From contig CAWVSL010000075.1 in NCBI GenBank assembly GCA_963933115.1, positions 1 to 6,584 of the forward strand: a stretch of DNA of 6,584 bases, written 5' to 3'. A program made the translations under genes and the position numbers. Below are positions 1 through 5,029 of the stretch, in pieces; position 1 is the stretch's first letter, and the number at the start of each line of letters is the position of its first letter. The notes beneath the pieces are model-generated. The model saw only the letters and a list, made by a program, of their open reading frames with translations, had not been told where the DNA came from and ran no database searches. Source of the stretch: JALJPB01 sp963933115. GTDB lineage: Bacteria; Pseudomonadota; Gammaproteobacteria; Enterobacterales; Alteromonadaceae.

Positions 1-2
1 GT

Positions 3-335
3 TTACAGCAAGCGAGCAATTTTATTGTAAAGGTTTGTTGCTTGGCTATGGCTTAAATTCCCCACTGAGCTTAGCCGTCCTATGGTTGAGTTTATATTAA
101 TCACCTCATTAGTAAGCTCATCTGGTTTTGTTGTGGCGTCTATTTGGCTTTCTTTTTGTTGTTTTTCGAGGCCAAGTGCTGATATGTCCAGTAAGCCATT
201 AGCATAAACGCCGACCTCAGGAGGTATTGGTTTGTCTCTGGTTGGTAATTCTGCTGAGCTGGTTTTAGGTGCCTGACTAGCGACCGAATTAGGCTGCATG
301 TTCGGACTGGCAGTTAATGGGTTTATCGTTGTCAT
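3..335 (-). CDS. Unrecognised 110-aa protein beside flagellar genes
   Basis: I do not recognise a family. The ORF is complete: ATG at 335-333, preceded by GAGG with a 6-nt gap, and a TAA stop at 5-3. The protein is hydrophilic, with no signal peptide or membrane segment. Residues 1-45 are rich in Pro, Ser, Thr, Asn and Gln and look disordered. Residues 40-56 (PEVGVYANGLLDISALG) and the C-terminus, about 80-110 (NINSTIGRLSSVGNLSH then QATNLYNKIARLL), look helical and more constrained. The layout of a disordered N-terminus and a short helical C-terminus resembles small secreted or chaperone-bound flagellar regulators such as FlgM, but I see no FlgM signature and do not claim it. It lies 231 bp downstream of the FliT-like gene on the same strand, so it may have its own promoter. 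The good ribosome site and clean start support a real gene. Confidence 0.7.
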   Translation of the reverse strand: MTTINPLTASPNMQPNSVASQAPKTSSAELPTRDKPIPPEVGVYANGLLDISALGLEKQQKESQIDATTKPDELTNEVININSTIGRLSSVGNLSHSQATNLYNKIARLL

Positions 336-472
336 AATGGACCTCGACCTTGGGGATAAAAGAGACGATTGCTCAATGTGGTTGCTTTGCTATTGCACTG
401 AGTAATGAAATTGTAACGTGTATTGTATGAAATATATACGCTTTTACTTGCGACCGCTAGATAAAGCATCTA

Positions 473-516
473 AGCATTAAACATTACAGCATTAAAATAT
501 TAAGCGTAAAATATTA
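473..516. repeat. Three degenerate 15-bp AT-rich tandem repeats
   Basis: AGCATTAAACATTAC (473-487), AGCATTAAAATATTA (488-502) and AGCGTAAAATATTA (503-516) lie head to tail. They sit in the 231-bp gap (336-566) between the FliT-like gene and the 110-aa gene. I find no sigma-54 (GG-N10-GC) or convincing sigma-28 element in this gap on the minus strand. TACAAT hexamers occur at 427-422 and 415-410 on the minus strand, but without a good -35 partner. The repeat could be a protein-binding array or simply AT-rich drift. Confidence 0.45.
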
Positions 517-566
517 GCCGTTAAGTTCCAACGAATACCGTATAAGGCCTCTTTATCACTCGAACA

Positions 567-935
567 CTAATATTCTTGATAAGACTGCGTTACTTTAACA
601 CTCTTTTTTAATTGCAGCACTTGTTCTGCTAAGGCTTGCTTACATGTTTGAGCTTTACGGGCTAATTCAGCATCAAGGGCGAGCATTTCATTGACCAAAG
701 TAAGCGCCAGCGCTATATCTTTAGTGGTGTTTTGCTCAAACAAGTCCTTAATTAAACCTTCTCTTTGAGACAATAGCTCGGTAAGTTCTTTATCTGTTAC
801 CGTATTAACGGCTGCGACATGCTCTTGTGTGTCAGTCTTTTCTTGGCTCACCTCTTGCCCACTAAGCATACACGACAGCAACTGCCGTGATAGATCATTA
901 ATATTAATCAGTGCTTGTTTTACGCCAGTGGTCAC
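567..935 (-). CDS. fliT: FliT/FlaI-like flagellar export chaperone (putative)
   Basis: A 122-aa, all-helical, soluble protein. In other bacteria FliT is the cytoplasmic chaperone of the filament cap FliD and delivers it to the export gate; the Vibrio protein FlaI holds the equivalent place next to fliS. Sequence support is the central LLSQREGLIKDLF stretch (54-66), which resembles the FliT Q-R-E-x-L-I pattern. A second helix follows (77-95, LALTLVNEMLALDAELARK), then a basic C-terminal helix ending in ALAEQVLQLKKSVKVTQSY (101-119). The start is GTG at 935-933. Its G is the last base of the fliS TAG stop, so the genes overlap by one base and are probably translationally coupled. No stronger in-frame start exists before residue 23. 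FliT proteins diverge quickly, so the call rests partly on position beside fliS. FliD, the expected client, is not in this window. Confidence 0.7.
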   Translation of the reverse strand: MTTGVKQALININDLSRQLLSCMLSGQEVSQEKTDTQEHVAAVNTVTDKELTELLSQREGLIKDLFEQNTTKDIALALTLVNEMLALDAELARKAQTCKQALAEQVLQLKKSVKVTQSYQEY

Positions 936-1333
936 TAAAAGCCGACCTGATTTTGGTTTTCAAAGGGAATGGAGTCCCAGCCGGCTTTTATTGGTAATAG
1001 AATTTGGATTACTTCTTCGAGTTTATCAATATCATTGTGCGTGCTCGCTAGCAGTAGCTGCTCTGAACAGTATTGGTAGAGTGCTGCTAAGTTAGTTGAG
1101 ACTTCACCGCCTTGTTTAAAATCTAACGATCCTTCGAGTACGCCAATGATGGCGATGGCATTGGATATTTGACCGCCTTTTTTGGAAAAATCTCCCTGTG
1201 ATATAGCGCCTTTAGCGGTAGCAATGTTATCGAGTAACTTTTGAAATAACATGGCAACAAGTCGATATGGCGAACCATGCTCAGCACTGCTCTTATTCGT
1301 TTGTTGATACTTTTTAAGTGAAGTATGTGTCAT
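935..1333 (-). CDS. fliS: FliS, flagellin export chaperone
   Basis: FliS binds the C-terminal helices of flagellin in the cytoplasm, stops premature polymerisation and hands flagellin to the type III export gate. The 132-aa length is normal. Family signatures are present: an N-terminal Y-Q-Q-T segment (9-12), SPYRLVAMLFQKLLDNIATA (21-40), the SLDFKQGGEVSTNLAALYQY block (69-88), and a helical C-terminal half with ASTHNDIDKLEEVIQILLPI (96-115) ending in GWDSIP. The ATG at 1333-1331 has a strong AGGAG site with a 6-nt gap. It lies 41 bp downstream of the 94-aa gene and overlaps the FliT-like gene by one base, so the three are probably one transcript from the sigma-54 promoter at 1714-1730. Confidence 0.95.
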   Translation of the reverse strand: MTHTSLKKYQQTNKSSAEHGSPYRLVAMLFQKLLDNIATAKGAISQGDFSKKGGQISNAIAIIGVLEGSLDFKQGGEVSTNLAALYQYCSEQLLLASTHNDIDKLEEVIQILLPIKAGWDSIPFENQNQVGF

Positions 1334-1374
1334 GGACAGCTCCTAGTTGACGGTAAATTGAGAACAGCTATTGA

Positions 1375-1659
1375 TTAAGTTAACGCTTGATTATTTATGG
1401 TGACGGCAAAACCTTCGTCGTGGGCTTTTTGATAAGCTTGCTTAAGTACACTATGGGTGATTTCGCCAGCATGATTAATGACCCCATTACTTAATACTTC
1501 AATATTGTCCCAACCGCGTTTCACTAAATACGCTTCTATTTGTGTTAGTTGTTGCTCAAAAGGCATTTCCCTTGAGAACATAGTAAATTGATGTCGAGTG
1601 TCCCGAGTGAATTCTTGAGTATCATGCATTAATGTCGCTGTACCGTTGATGATTAGCAT
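1375..1659 (-). CDS. Unrecognised 94-aa protein, first gene of the fliS operon
   Basis: I do not recognise this protein. It is small, soluble, without signal peptide or membrane segment, and looks mixed alpha/beta: a beta-like start (LIINGTATLM), a helix around 34-48 (FEQQLTQIEAYLVKR), a GWDNIEVLSNG turn and strand (49-59), a helix at 67-82 (ITHSVLKQAYQKAHDE), and a final strand FAVTINNQ. The ATG at 1659-1657 has AGGA with a 7-nt gap, and the predicted sigma-54 start near 1703 leaves a leader of about 44 nt. It precedes fliS by 41 bp on the same strand, so a flagellar role (assembly, export or regulation) is plausible by context only. ATG at residue 11 is a weaker alternative start. Confidence 0.8.
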   Translation of the reverse strand: MLIINGTATLMHDTQEFTRDTRHQFTMFSREMPFEQQLTQIEAYLVKRGWDNIEVLSNGVINHAGEITHSVLKQAYQKAHDEGFAVTINNQALT

Positions 1660-1713
1660 CTTGTTGTCCTACTTTGATTGAAATTTGGTGATAAATCATT
1701 TACTCAGTTCATA

Positions 1714-1730
1714 TGCTTTTTTTGTGCCAC
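1714..1730 (-). promoter_or_regulatory. Sigma-54 (RpoN) promoter of the fliS operon
   Basis: Read on the minus strand the site is GTGGCAC, five A, then AAGCA: a perfect -24 TGGCAC and exact GG-N10-GC spacing to the -12 GC (consensus TGGCAC-N5-TTGCA/T). The GG is at 1728-1727 and the GC at 1716-1715, placing the start near 1703, just upstream of the 94-aa gene. Sigma-54 control of a fliS operon fits the FlrA and FlrC activators encoded next door. Only the TT before the GC departs from consensus. Confidence 0.88.
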
Positions 1731-1765
1731 TTATTATATTTAAATGAATTATTTATCTACTTTGT

Positions 1766-1773
1766 TCAATTGA
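1766..1773. promoter_or_regulatory. TCAATTGA palindrome, possible activator site
   Basis: A perfect 8-bp palindrome lies about 40 bp upstream of the -24 element of the leftward sigma-54 promoter. Half-sites of the TCAAT/ATTGA kind are reported for FleQ, the Pseudomonas orthologue of FlrA. An 8-bp AT-rich palindrome is common by chance, so this is only a candidate. Confidence 0.3.
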
Positions 1774-1862
1774 GTGTGAATCTATCTTTAAAGGGGATTG
1801 AAGAGGTCAGAGTTAATGAGTCGATGTTATAAAATCACTGAGGGCGATAAGGTTTACTATCG

Positions 1863-1892
1863 ACCATGTTTAACCATGTTTAACCGTGTTAT
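1863..1892. repeat. Three tandem 10-bp repeats (ACCATGTTTA) in the divergent region
   Basis: ACCATGTTTA is repeated exactly at 1863-1872 and 1873-1882, with a third degenerate copy, ACCGTGTTAT, at 1883-1892. The period is about one helical turn, so each copy would face the same side of the DNA. The repeats sit between the sigma-54 promoter at 1714-1730 and the flrA promoter at 2011-2040, about 135 bp upstream of the former, a distance suitable for an RpoN enhancer. No binding protein can be named from sequence alone. Confidence 0.6.
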
Positions 1893-1896
1893 CAGC

Positions 1897-1916
1897 CTCG
1901 TTTTTTTTAAAACGAG
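1897..1916. repeat. Perfect palindrome, CTCGTTTT / AAAACGAG
   Basis: Eight-bp arms (1897-1904 and 1909-1916) are separated by four T. It starts 4 bp after the tandem 10-bp repeats. It could be an operator or a weak hairpin. There is no T-run after the second arm, so it is not a good intrinsic terminator for rightward transcription. Confidence 0.6.
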
Positions 1917-1968
1917 CCAGCGGTCGACGACAATAGCCCGTGTACTTTTACTGAGGACTCAACAGATG

Positions 1969-2001
1969 ACAAATAAATGACGAATAGCGTCAATTATTTG
2001 T
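1969..2001. promoter_or_regulatory. Inverted repeat just upstream of the flrA promoter
   Basis: The left arm ACAAATAAATGACG (1969-1982) and right arm CGTCAATTATTTGT (1988-2001) match at 13 of 14 positions around a 5-nt centre, AATAG. The inner part is TGACG-N5-CGTCA. It ends 9 bp before the proposed -35 of flrA, a typical place for an activator or repressor site. As RNA it could fold, but it is AT-rich and lacks a T-tract after it, so an operator is more likely than a terminator. The right arm also contains GTCAAT, similar to a FleQ half-site. Confidence 0.6.
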
Positions 2002-2010
2002 TGCATAAGG

Positions 2011-2040
2011 TTAACATACCGTATATATATGATATACAAT
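2011..2040 (+). promoter_or_regulatory. Sigma-70-type promoter of flrA
   Basis: TTAACA (2011-2016) and TACAAT (2035-2040) each match five of six consensus bases and are 18 bp apart. Transcription would begin near 2047. An overlapping, weaker alternative is TTGCAT (2001-2006), N17, TATATA (2024-2029). Housekeeping control of the master regulator is what is known for Vibrio flrA and Pseudomonas fleQ. I see no GG-N10-GC element for flrA. Confidence 0.6.
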
Positions 2041-2054
2041 ATAAAAGTTACCGG

Positions 2055-2077
2055 CGTCACGCATTGCAGTGATGACG
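2055..2077 (+). promoter_or_regulatory. Inverted repeat in the flrA leader
   Basis: CGTCA (2055-2059) and TGACG (2073-2077) face each other across 13 nt. A competing inner pairing TCAC/GTGA (2057-2060 with 2069-2072) is also possible. It ends 5 nt before the preferred flrA ATG and could mask the weak ribosome site in RNA, or act as an operator in DNA. The pentamers are the same as in the repeat upstream of the promoter. Confidence 0.35.
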
Positions 2078-2082
2078 TAAAT

Positions 2083-3591
2083 ATGAGTGATAACCCATTG
2101 AGTAAAGGCCCAAAACAAATCTTATTCGTCGATAATGACGTAATAAGAAGTCAGCAATTGAGTACGGTACTGTCTTTTGTTGGTGAGCAATTTTTTCATT
2201 GTTCCAAGGAGTATGTCAGCGATGCTTTGAAAAATATGGATAATATTGTCACTGTGATACTCAATGGCGAGATTTGTTCATCGATTAGCTCGTTGGTTAA
2301 AGCTAACCCTAAGACACCTTTTTTATTACATGATGTGCTTGACCCTAGTTTGTTTAATGATCATGTCAATGTCATTGGTTCTTTATCCACGCCATTGAAC
2401 TACGCGCAATTAACTGAGTCAGTTCATCATTGTCATCAATACCATAATAAGCTCCCTAAACGGGTTGAAAAGCTAAACTCGAGTTTTTTATTCCGTTCGC
2501 TTGTCGGCCCTAGTAGCCTGATGAATGAAGTGCGCTTTTTAATTGAACAGGTGGCAACAACCTCTGCTACTGTTTTGGTGTTAGGCGAGTCAGGTACTGG
2601 TAAAGAAGTTGTTGCTCGTAATATCCATAAATTATCGGATCGATCTCAAGGCACGTTTGTGCCGATTAACTGTGGTGCTATCCCTGCCGAGTTATTAGAA
2701 AGTGAATTGTTTGGTCATGAAAAAGGGGCCTTTACGGGGGCAATATCTACACGCAAAGGCCGATTTGAATTGGCCGAAGGCGGCACACTATTTTTAGATG
2801 AAATTGGTGATATGCCCCAACCGATGCAAGTTAAATTACTTCGTGTATTACAAGAGCGGACTTTTGAGCGTGTTGGCGGTACTAAAAGCATTAAAGCTAA
2901 TGTCCGTGTTATTGCGGCAACCCACCAAAATCTAGAAGATATGATTAAAGAGGGGAGCTTTCGAGAAGACTTATTTTATCGGTTAAATGTTTTTCCTATT
3001 GCTACCCCTGCTTTGCGAGAACGTAAAGAAGATATCCCGTTATTGTTACAGGAATTACTGACTCGCTTTAAGCATGAGCAAAATAAGACCGTACGTTTTA
3101 CTAAAAAAGCTATTCTGTCGTTAATTGAGCATCCGTGGCCTGGCAATGTTCGTGAATTGTCTAACCTTATTGAGCGTATGTTGATTATGTATGGCGATCA
3201 AATTGTTGACGTTACTGAACTACCGAAAAAGTACCAACATATCGATGTAACAGAATATATCCCTGAATATCCAGAAGAATTGGCAGAGCAAGATAGTATT
3301 AATGAATTGTTTGCCGGTTTTGATGAAGAAAGTGATTTGACCCGTGTCAGTAATTTCTCTCAATATGAAGAGGCTTTTGCTTTGCCTGTTGTGCAATCAA
3401 CTTCAGGTGATATCTTACCTGAAAAAGGTATTGTACTTAAAAGTTATCTCGCAGAATTAGAGGTAACCTTAATTACCAAAGCACTGAATAAACAAGAATG
3501 GGTTGTTGCCCGTGCTGCCGAACTGTTAGGAATGAGACGCACGACATTGGTTGAAAAAATGCGTAAATATGATTTGCAGAAAGAGCGGTAA
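2083..3591 (+). CDS. flrA: FlrA/FleQ, master sigma-54 activator of flagellar genes
   Basis: This regulator with RpoN turns on the class II flagellar genes, including flrBC. The 502-aa protein has an N-terminal receiver-like FleQ domain (about 10-120), an AAA+ domain (about 140-375) and a Fis-type HTH (475-496, ARAAELLGMRRTTLVEKM). The receiver is degenerate: FVDND remains at 15-19 but VILNGE replaces the phospho-Asp strand, so phosphorylation is unlikely. The AAA+ parts are intact: Walker A GESGTGKE 168-175, GAFTGA 215-220, Walker B with DE 239-240, FREDLFYRLNVFP 293-305, and WPGNVREL 352-359. The c-di-GMP contacts known in FleQ are all present: LFRS 136-139, R179, N180 and ELLTR (E324, R328). 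An in-frame ATG at 2029 would add 18 residues with no family resemblance, has no ribosome site, and lies upstream of the predicted transcript start. The 2083 ATG itself has only a weak ribosome site. Confidence 0.95.
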   Translation: MSDNPLSKGPKQILFVDNDVIRSQQLSTVLSFVGEQFFHCSKEYVSDALKNMDNIVTVILNGEICSSISSLVKANPKTPFLLHDVLDPSLFNDHVNVIGSLSTPLNYAQLTESVHHCHQYHNKLPKRVEKLNSSFLFRSLVGPSSLMNEVRFLIEQVATTSATVLVLGESGTGKEVVARNIHKLSDRSQGTFVPINCGAIPAELLESELFGHEKGAFTGAISTRKGRFELAEGGTLFLDEIGDMPQPMQVKLLRVLQERTFERVGGTKSIKANVRVIAATHQNLEDMIKEGSFREDLFYRLNVFPIATPALRERKEDIPLLLQELLTRFKHEQNKTVRFTKKAILSLIEHPWPGNVRELSNLIERMLIMYGDQIVDVTELPKKYQHIDVTEYIPEYPEELAEQDSINELFAGFDEESDLTRVSNFSQYEEAFALPVVQSTSGDILPEKGIVLKSYLAELEVTLITKALNKQEWVVARAAELLGMRRTTLVEKMRKYDLQKER

Positions 3592-3650
3592 GCGCTTAGT
3601 GATTTTTATGTTTTTATTGCCCTGTAAAATAATTACGCCAATATAATGAC

Positions 3651-3684
3651 TCAGTACGGTGGATTTTTTAATACAACATACTGA
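3651..3684. promoter_or_regulatory. Inverted repeat upstream of the flrB promoter
   Basis: TCAGTA (3651-3656) and TACTGA (3679-3684) form an inverted repeat with a 22-nt spacer, about 20-50 bp upstream of the -24 element of the flrB sigma-54 promoter. A GACT before the first arm and an AGTC after the second (displaced by five bases) extend the symmetry. It might be a binding site for FlrA, but six-bp arms in AT-rich DNA are weak evidence. Confidence 0.3.
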
Positions 3685-3702
3685 TTTTTAGTCTTTTTTT
3701 GT

Positions 3703-3718
3703 TGGCATACTAAATGCT
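3703..3718 (+). promoter_or_regulatory. Sigma-54 (RpoN) promoter of flrBC
   Basis: TGGCAT, ACTAA, ATGCT gives a near-consensus -24 and -12 with exact GG-N10-GC spacing (GG 3704-3705, GC 3716-3717). The predicted start is near 3729, giving a leader of about 26 nt to the ATG at 3755. This matches the known hierarchy in which FlrA and RpoN turn on the flrBC operon. Confidence 0.87.
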
Positions 3719-3754
3719 TTATCTTAATTAGTTTTCTAATTGAGTAAGTATGCC

Positions 3755-5029
3755 ATGGCGATTGCATTACCTTGTGTTTCTGATTGTTCTTTTCAAGCAA
3801 ACCAAGCAAACGAAGCAAACCAAGTAAACAAGCAAACAGCTAATGGTTTGTTTACCCGTGGCGTTGACGATTATCGGTCAAACGGTCACTCTCAAGTCGA
3901 CAATGATACTCCCCCGTCTTTACAGTACGAAGCTTTCCCCGGTGAGCTGGCGTTATTACGTCAACAAAATAATCAAAACAATCAACTGATTGATGTTATG
4001 CCAACGGGTTTAGTGATTCTTGACGGCAATGGTATTGTCATTAAAGTCAATAAAATGGCGAGTCAGTTACTTGATGAACCTATTTTAGGCCATGCTTGGT
4101 ATGATGTGATTAAGCGCTCTTTTGAGCCCCGTGCTGATGATTGGCATGAAGTGTCGTTAAAAGGCGGCCGCCGAGTAAAACTTGAGATTAGCGCTTTGGG
4201 TGATCAACCCGGTCAATTAATTATGATCACCGATTTAACACAAACAAGGTTACTCCAAGATAAATTAGGCCAGATGCAGCGTTTGTCTTCATTAGGCCAT
4301 ATGGTGTCTACTCTTGCCCATCAAATAAGAACACCCTTGTCTTCAGCGATGCTTTATAGCGCTAATTTAAATAATTATAACCTTGATGAGGCTTCAAGAA
4401 AAAACTTTCAAGAAAAGCTCTTTTTACGTTTAAAAGATTTGGAACAGCAGGTAAATGACATGCTGTTATTTTCTAAAAGTGGCAAAGAGCAAGTGGTTGC
4501 TGAGTTATCCGTTAATCACCTAGTTAATGATGCGGTGACTAATATGGAGGCGATAATAGCTAAAGCAAAGGCGCTTGTTCGTGTGAAAATCTGTCAGGAT
4601 GATTGCCAAATTTTAGGTAATAAAAATGCGTTAGAAGGGGCTATTCAAAATTTAATTCACAACAGTTTACAAGTAATAAAAGAGCAAGCTGAAATTAACA
4701 TTCAGGTAAAATGTTATGACAGTTTTGCTTATATTAGTGTTGAAGATAATGGCATTGGCATTCCTGATGAACTGACTGAAAAGGTATTCGAACCTTTTTA
4801 CACCTCAAAAATGCAAGGCACAGGATTAGGCTTATCGGTGGTCAAGTCGGTTGTTGAAGCTCACCAAGGGCAGGTTAAGTTATTAAAGAATTTAGGGACA
4901 GGTGCTCATTTTTGTCTCAAGTTACCCTTGTTTAAGTTGGGTGACGATAACTCAAGCCAGTCGAACGATAAAATAGGTGAGCCAGAGAACAACCCTTCCT
5001 TAGACATTATTCAGGAGAGTTATCCATGA
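3755..5029 (+). CDS. flrB: FlrB, soluble PAS sensor histidine kinase
   Basis: FlrB autophosphorylates on histidine and passes phosphate to FlrC. The 424-aa protein has no membrane segment, as expected for the cytoplasmic FlrB/FleS group. Its order is a Gln/Asn-rich N-terminus (about 13-80), PAS domain (about 78-165, starting LIDVMPTGLVILD), dimerisation helix with the phospho-acceptor H189 in LAHQIRTPLSS, and an ATPase domain with N box NLIHNSLQ (N303), G1 VEDNGIGIP, F box FEPFYTSK and G2 GTGLGLSVVK. All catalytic motifs are intact. A variable polar tail follows (about 395-424). I chose the ATG at 3755: an in-frame TTG at 3740 has no ribosome site and would leave only an 11-nt leader, while AGTAAG lies 6 nt before this ATG. 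Its stop overlaps the flrC start (ATGA at 5026-5029). The signal sensed by the PAS domain is unknown. Confidence 0.95.
   Translation: MAIALPCVSDCSFQANQANEANQVNKQTANGLFTRGVDDYRSNGHSQVDNDTPPSLQYEAFPGELALLRQQNNQNNQLIDVMPTGLVILDGNGIVIKVNKMASQLLDEPILGHAWYDVIKRSFEPRADDWHEVSLKGGRRVKLEISALGDQPGQLIMITDLTQTRLLQDKLGQMQRLSSLGHMVSTLAHQIRTPLSSAMLYSANLNNYNLDEASRKNFQEKLFLRLKDLEQQVNDMLLFSKSGKEQVVAELSVNHLVNDAVTNMEAIIAKAKALVRVKICQDDCQILGNKNALEGAIQNLIHNSLQVIKEQAEINIQVKCYDSFAYISVEDNGIGIPDELTEKVFEPFYTSKMQGTGLGLSVVKSVVEAHQGQVKLLKNLGTGAHFCLKLPLFKLGDDNSSQSNDKIGEPENNPSLDIIQESYP
3794..3837 (+). repeat. Tandem 9-bp repeat inside flrB
   Basis: CAAGCAAAC (3794-3802), CAAGCAAAC, GAAGCAAAC, CAAGTAAAC and a one-base-shorter AAGCAAAC (3830-3837) lie head to tail. 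They encode Q-A-N, Q-A-N, E-A-N, Q-V-N, then K-Q-T in the unstructured N-terminus ahead of the PAS domain. Whole-unit gain or loss would keep the frame and vary linker length. Confidence 0.85.

Noticed and set aside
336..440. Sigma-28 or sigma-54 promoter for the 110-aa gene
   Set aside because: No GCCGATAA-like -10 with a TAAA -35 and no GG-N10-GC on the minus strand; the TACAAT hexamers lack good -35 partners.
829..1095. Plus-strand ORF across the fliS/fliT junction
   Set aside because: Antisense shadow of two well-supported genes, without a ribosome site or recognisable domain.
1798..1980. 60-codon ORF in the divergent region, starting with TTG
   Set aside because: Composition is not protein-like in its second half, which is made of the 10-bp repeats, the palindrome and the start of the inverted repeat. 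The TTG is close to an AGGGGA and the ATG at 1816 has only a distant GAGG. Read as regulatory DNA instead; a leader peptide cannot be fully excluded.
2057..2072. CRP-like site in the flrA leader
   Set aside because: The halves are TCAC then GTGA, the reverse order of the CRP site TGTGA-N6-TCACA.
3582..3610. Possible terminator at the end of flrA
   Set aside because: TAAGCGCTTA at 3589-3598 is a perfect palindrome without a loop, and the alternative hairpin has only four to five pairs followed by a broken T-run. Too weak to call.
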